Both the position numbers and the translations under genes were made by a program. From NCBI RefSeq assembly GCF_001190785.1, contig NZ_LGSS01000011.1:61822-125821 (forward strand): 64,000 nucleotides of DNA, given 5' to 3'. This DNA comes from Gottschalkia purinilytica (GTDB lineage Bacteria; Bacillota; Clostridia; Tissierellales; Gottschalkiaceae). Of the stretch, positions 63,981 through 64,000 are shown in pieces (the stretch's first letter is position 1; every line of letters starts with the position of its first letter). The notes under the pieces were generated by a model that saw nothing but the letters and a program-made list of their open reading frames with translations, was not told the origin of the DNA and made no database searches.

Positions 63981-64000
63981 CCAAAAAGCTTGTAGCTATG

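Overview
This 64 kb window is AT-rich, uses AGA and ATA codons heavily, has strong GGAGG-type ribosome sites and several TTG starts. Its gene content points to an anaerobic, probably spore-forming member of the Clostridia: T-box thrS, a GlgC/GlgD pair, a 1,424-residue dehydratase-activase fusion, rubrerythrins, a Spo0E-like peptide and LytTR/GHKL signalling. The glycogen cluster recalls Peptostreptococcaceae and relatives, but the genus cannot be fixed from sequence alone. No rRNA, tRNA or CRISPR array was found.

Layout. 1-2.2 kb: 3' part of a radical SAM/SPASM maturase and a DUF4097 lipoprotein. 2.3-10 kb: a cobalamin block. It has a CobC-like phosphatase, a cobalamin riboswitch with terminator, a cobyric acid synthase gene that has lost its glutaminase domain in frame, then cbiB, cobD, a lone B12-type ABC ATPase, cobU, cobS and the alpha-ribazole pair cblT/cblS. 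This reads as lower-ligand assembly from salvaged precursors rather than de novo synthesis. 10.3-13.2 kb: a nitrate/sulfonate/taurine-type ABC importer. 13.3-25.9 kb: YgiQ-type radical SAM protein, TypA, a Gly-rich lipoprotein, rubrerythrin, class IV aminotransferase, Ca/Na exchanger, PepF, and a YtrA-type GntR/ABC operon. 26-28.9 kb (minus strand): a molybdate/tungstate importer, divergent from the next block.

28.9-39.2 kb: a six-gene glycogen operon (glgB, glgC, glgD, glgA, glgP and a GH13 alpha-glycosidase) with very short gaps, covering synthesis, branching, phosphorolysis and debranching or maltodextrin hydrolysis. 39.6-42.4 kb: a decayed agr quorum-sensing locus. The response regulator and sensor kinase are intact. 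They are followed by a promoter with a 21-bp-period LytTR-type direct repeat, which drives an agrB pseudogene (premature TAA, catalytic His changed to Asp, 3' truncation). No agrD was found.

42.9-64 kb: pentapeptide-repeat protein, HAD phosphatase, COG2509 flavoprotein, ferritin-like protein, PepT, a Spo0E-like 54-residue protein behind a LexA-like palindrome, ZIP transporter, HtrA protease with a palindromic operator candidate, DUF1893, an ECF S component, DUF421, T-box-controlled thrS, sfsA, rsmE, the dehydratase-activase fusion, DegV and TetR. Two tiny single-TM proteins lie on the minus strand (52.4 and 62.0 kb). The window ends on a 10-bp hairpin that may be the edge of an IS200-like element.
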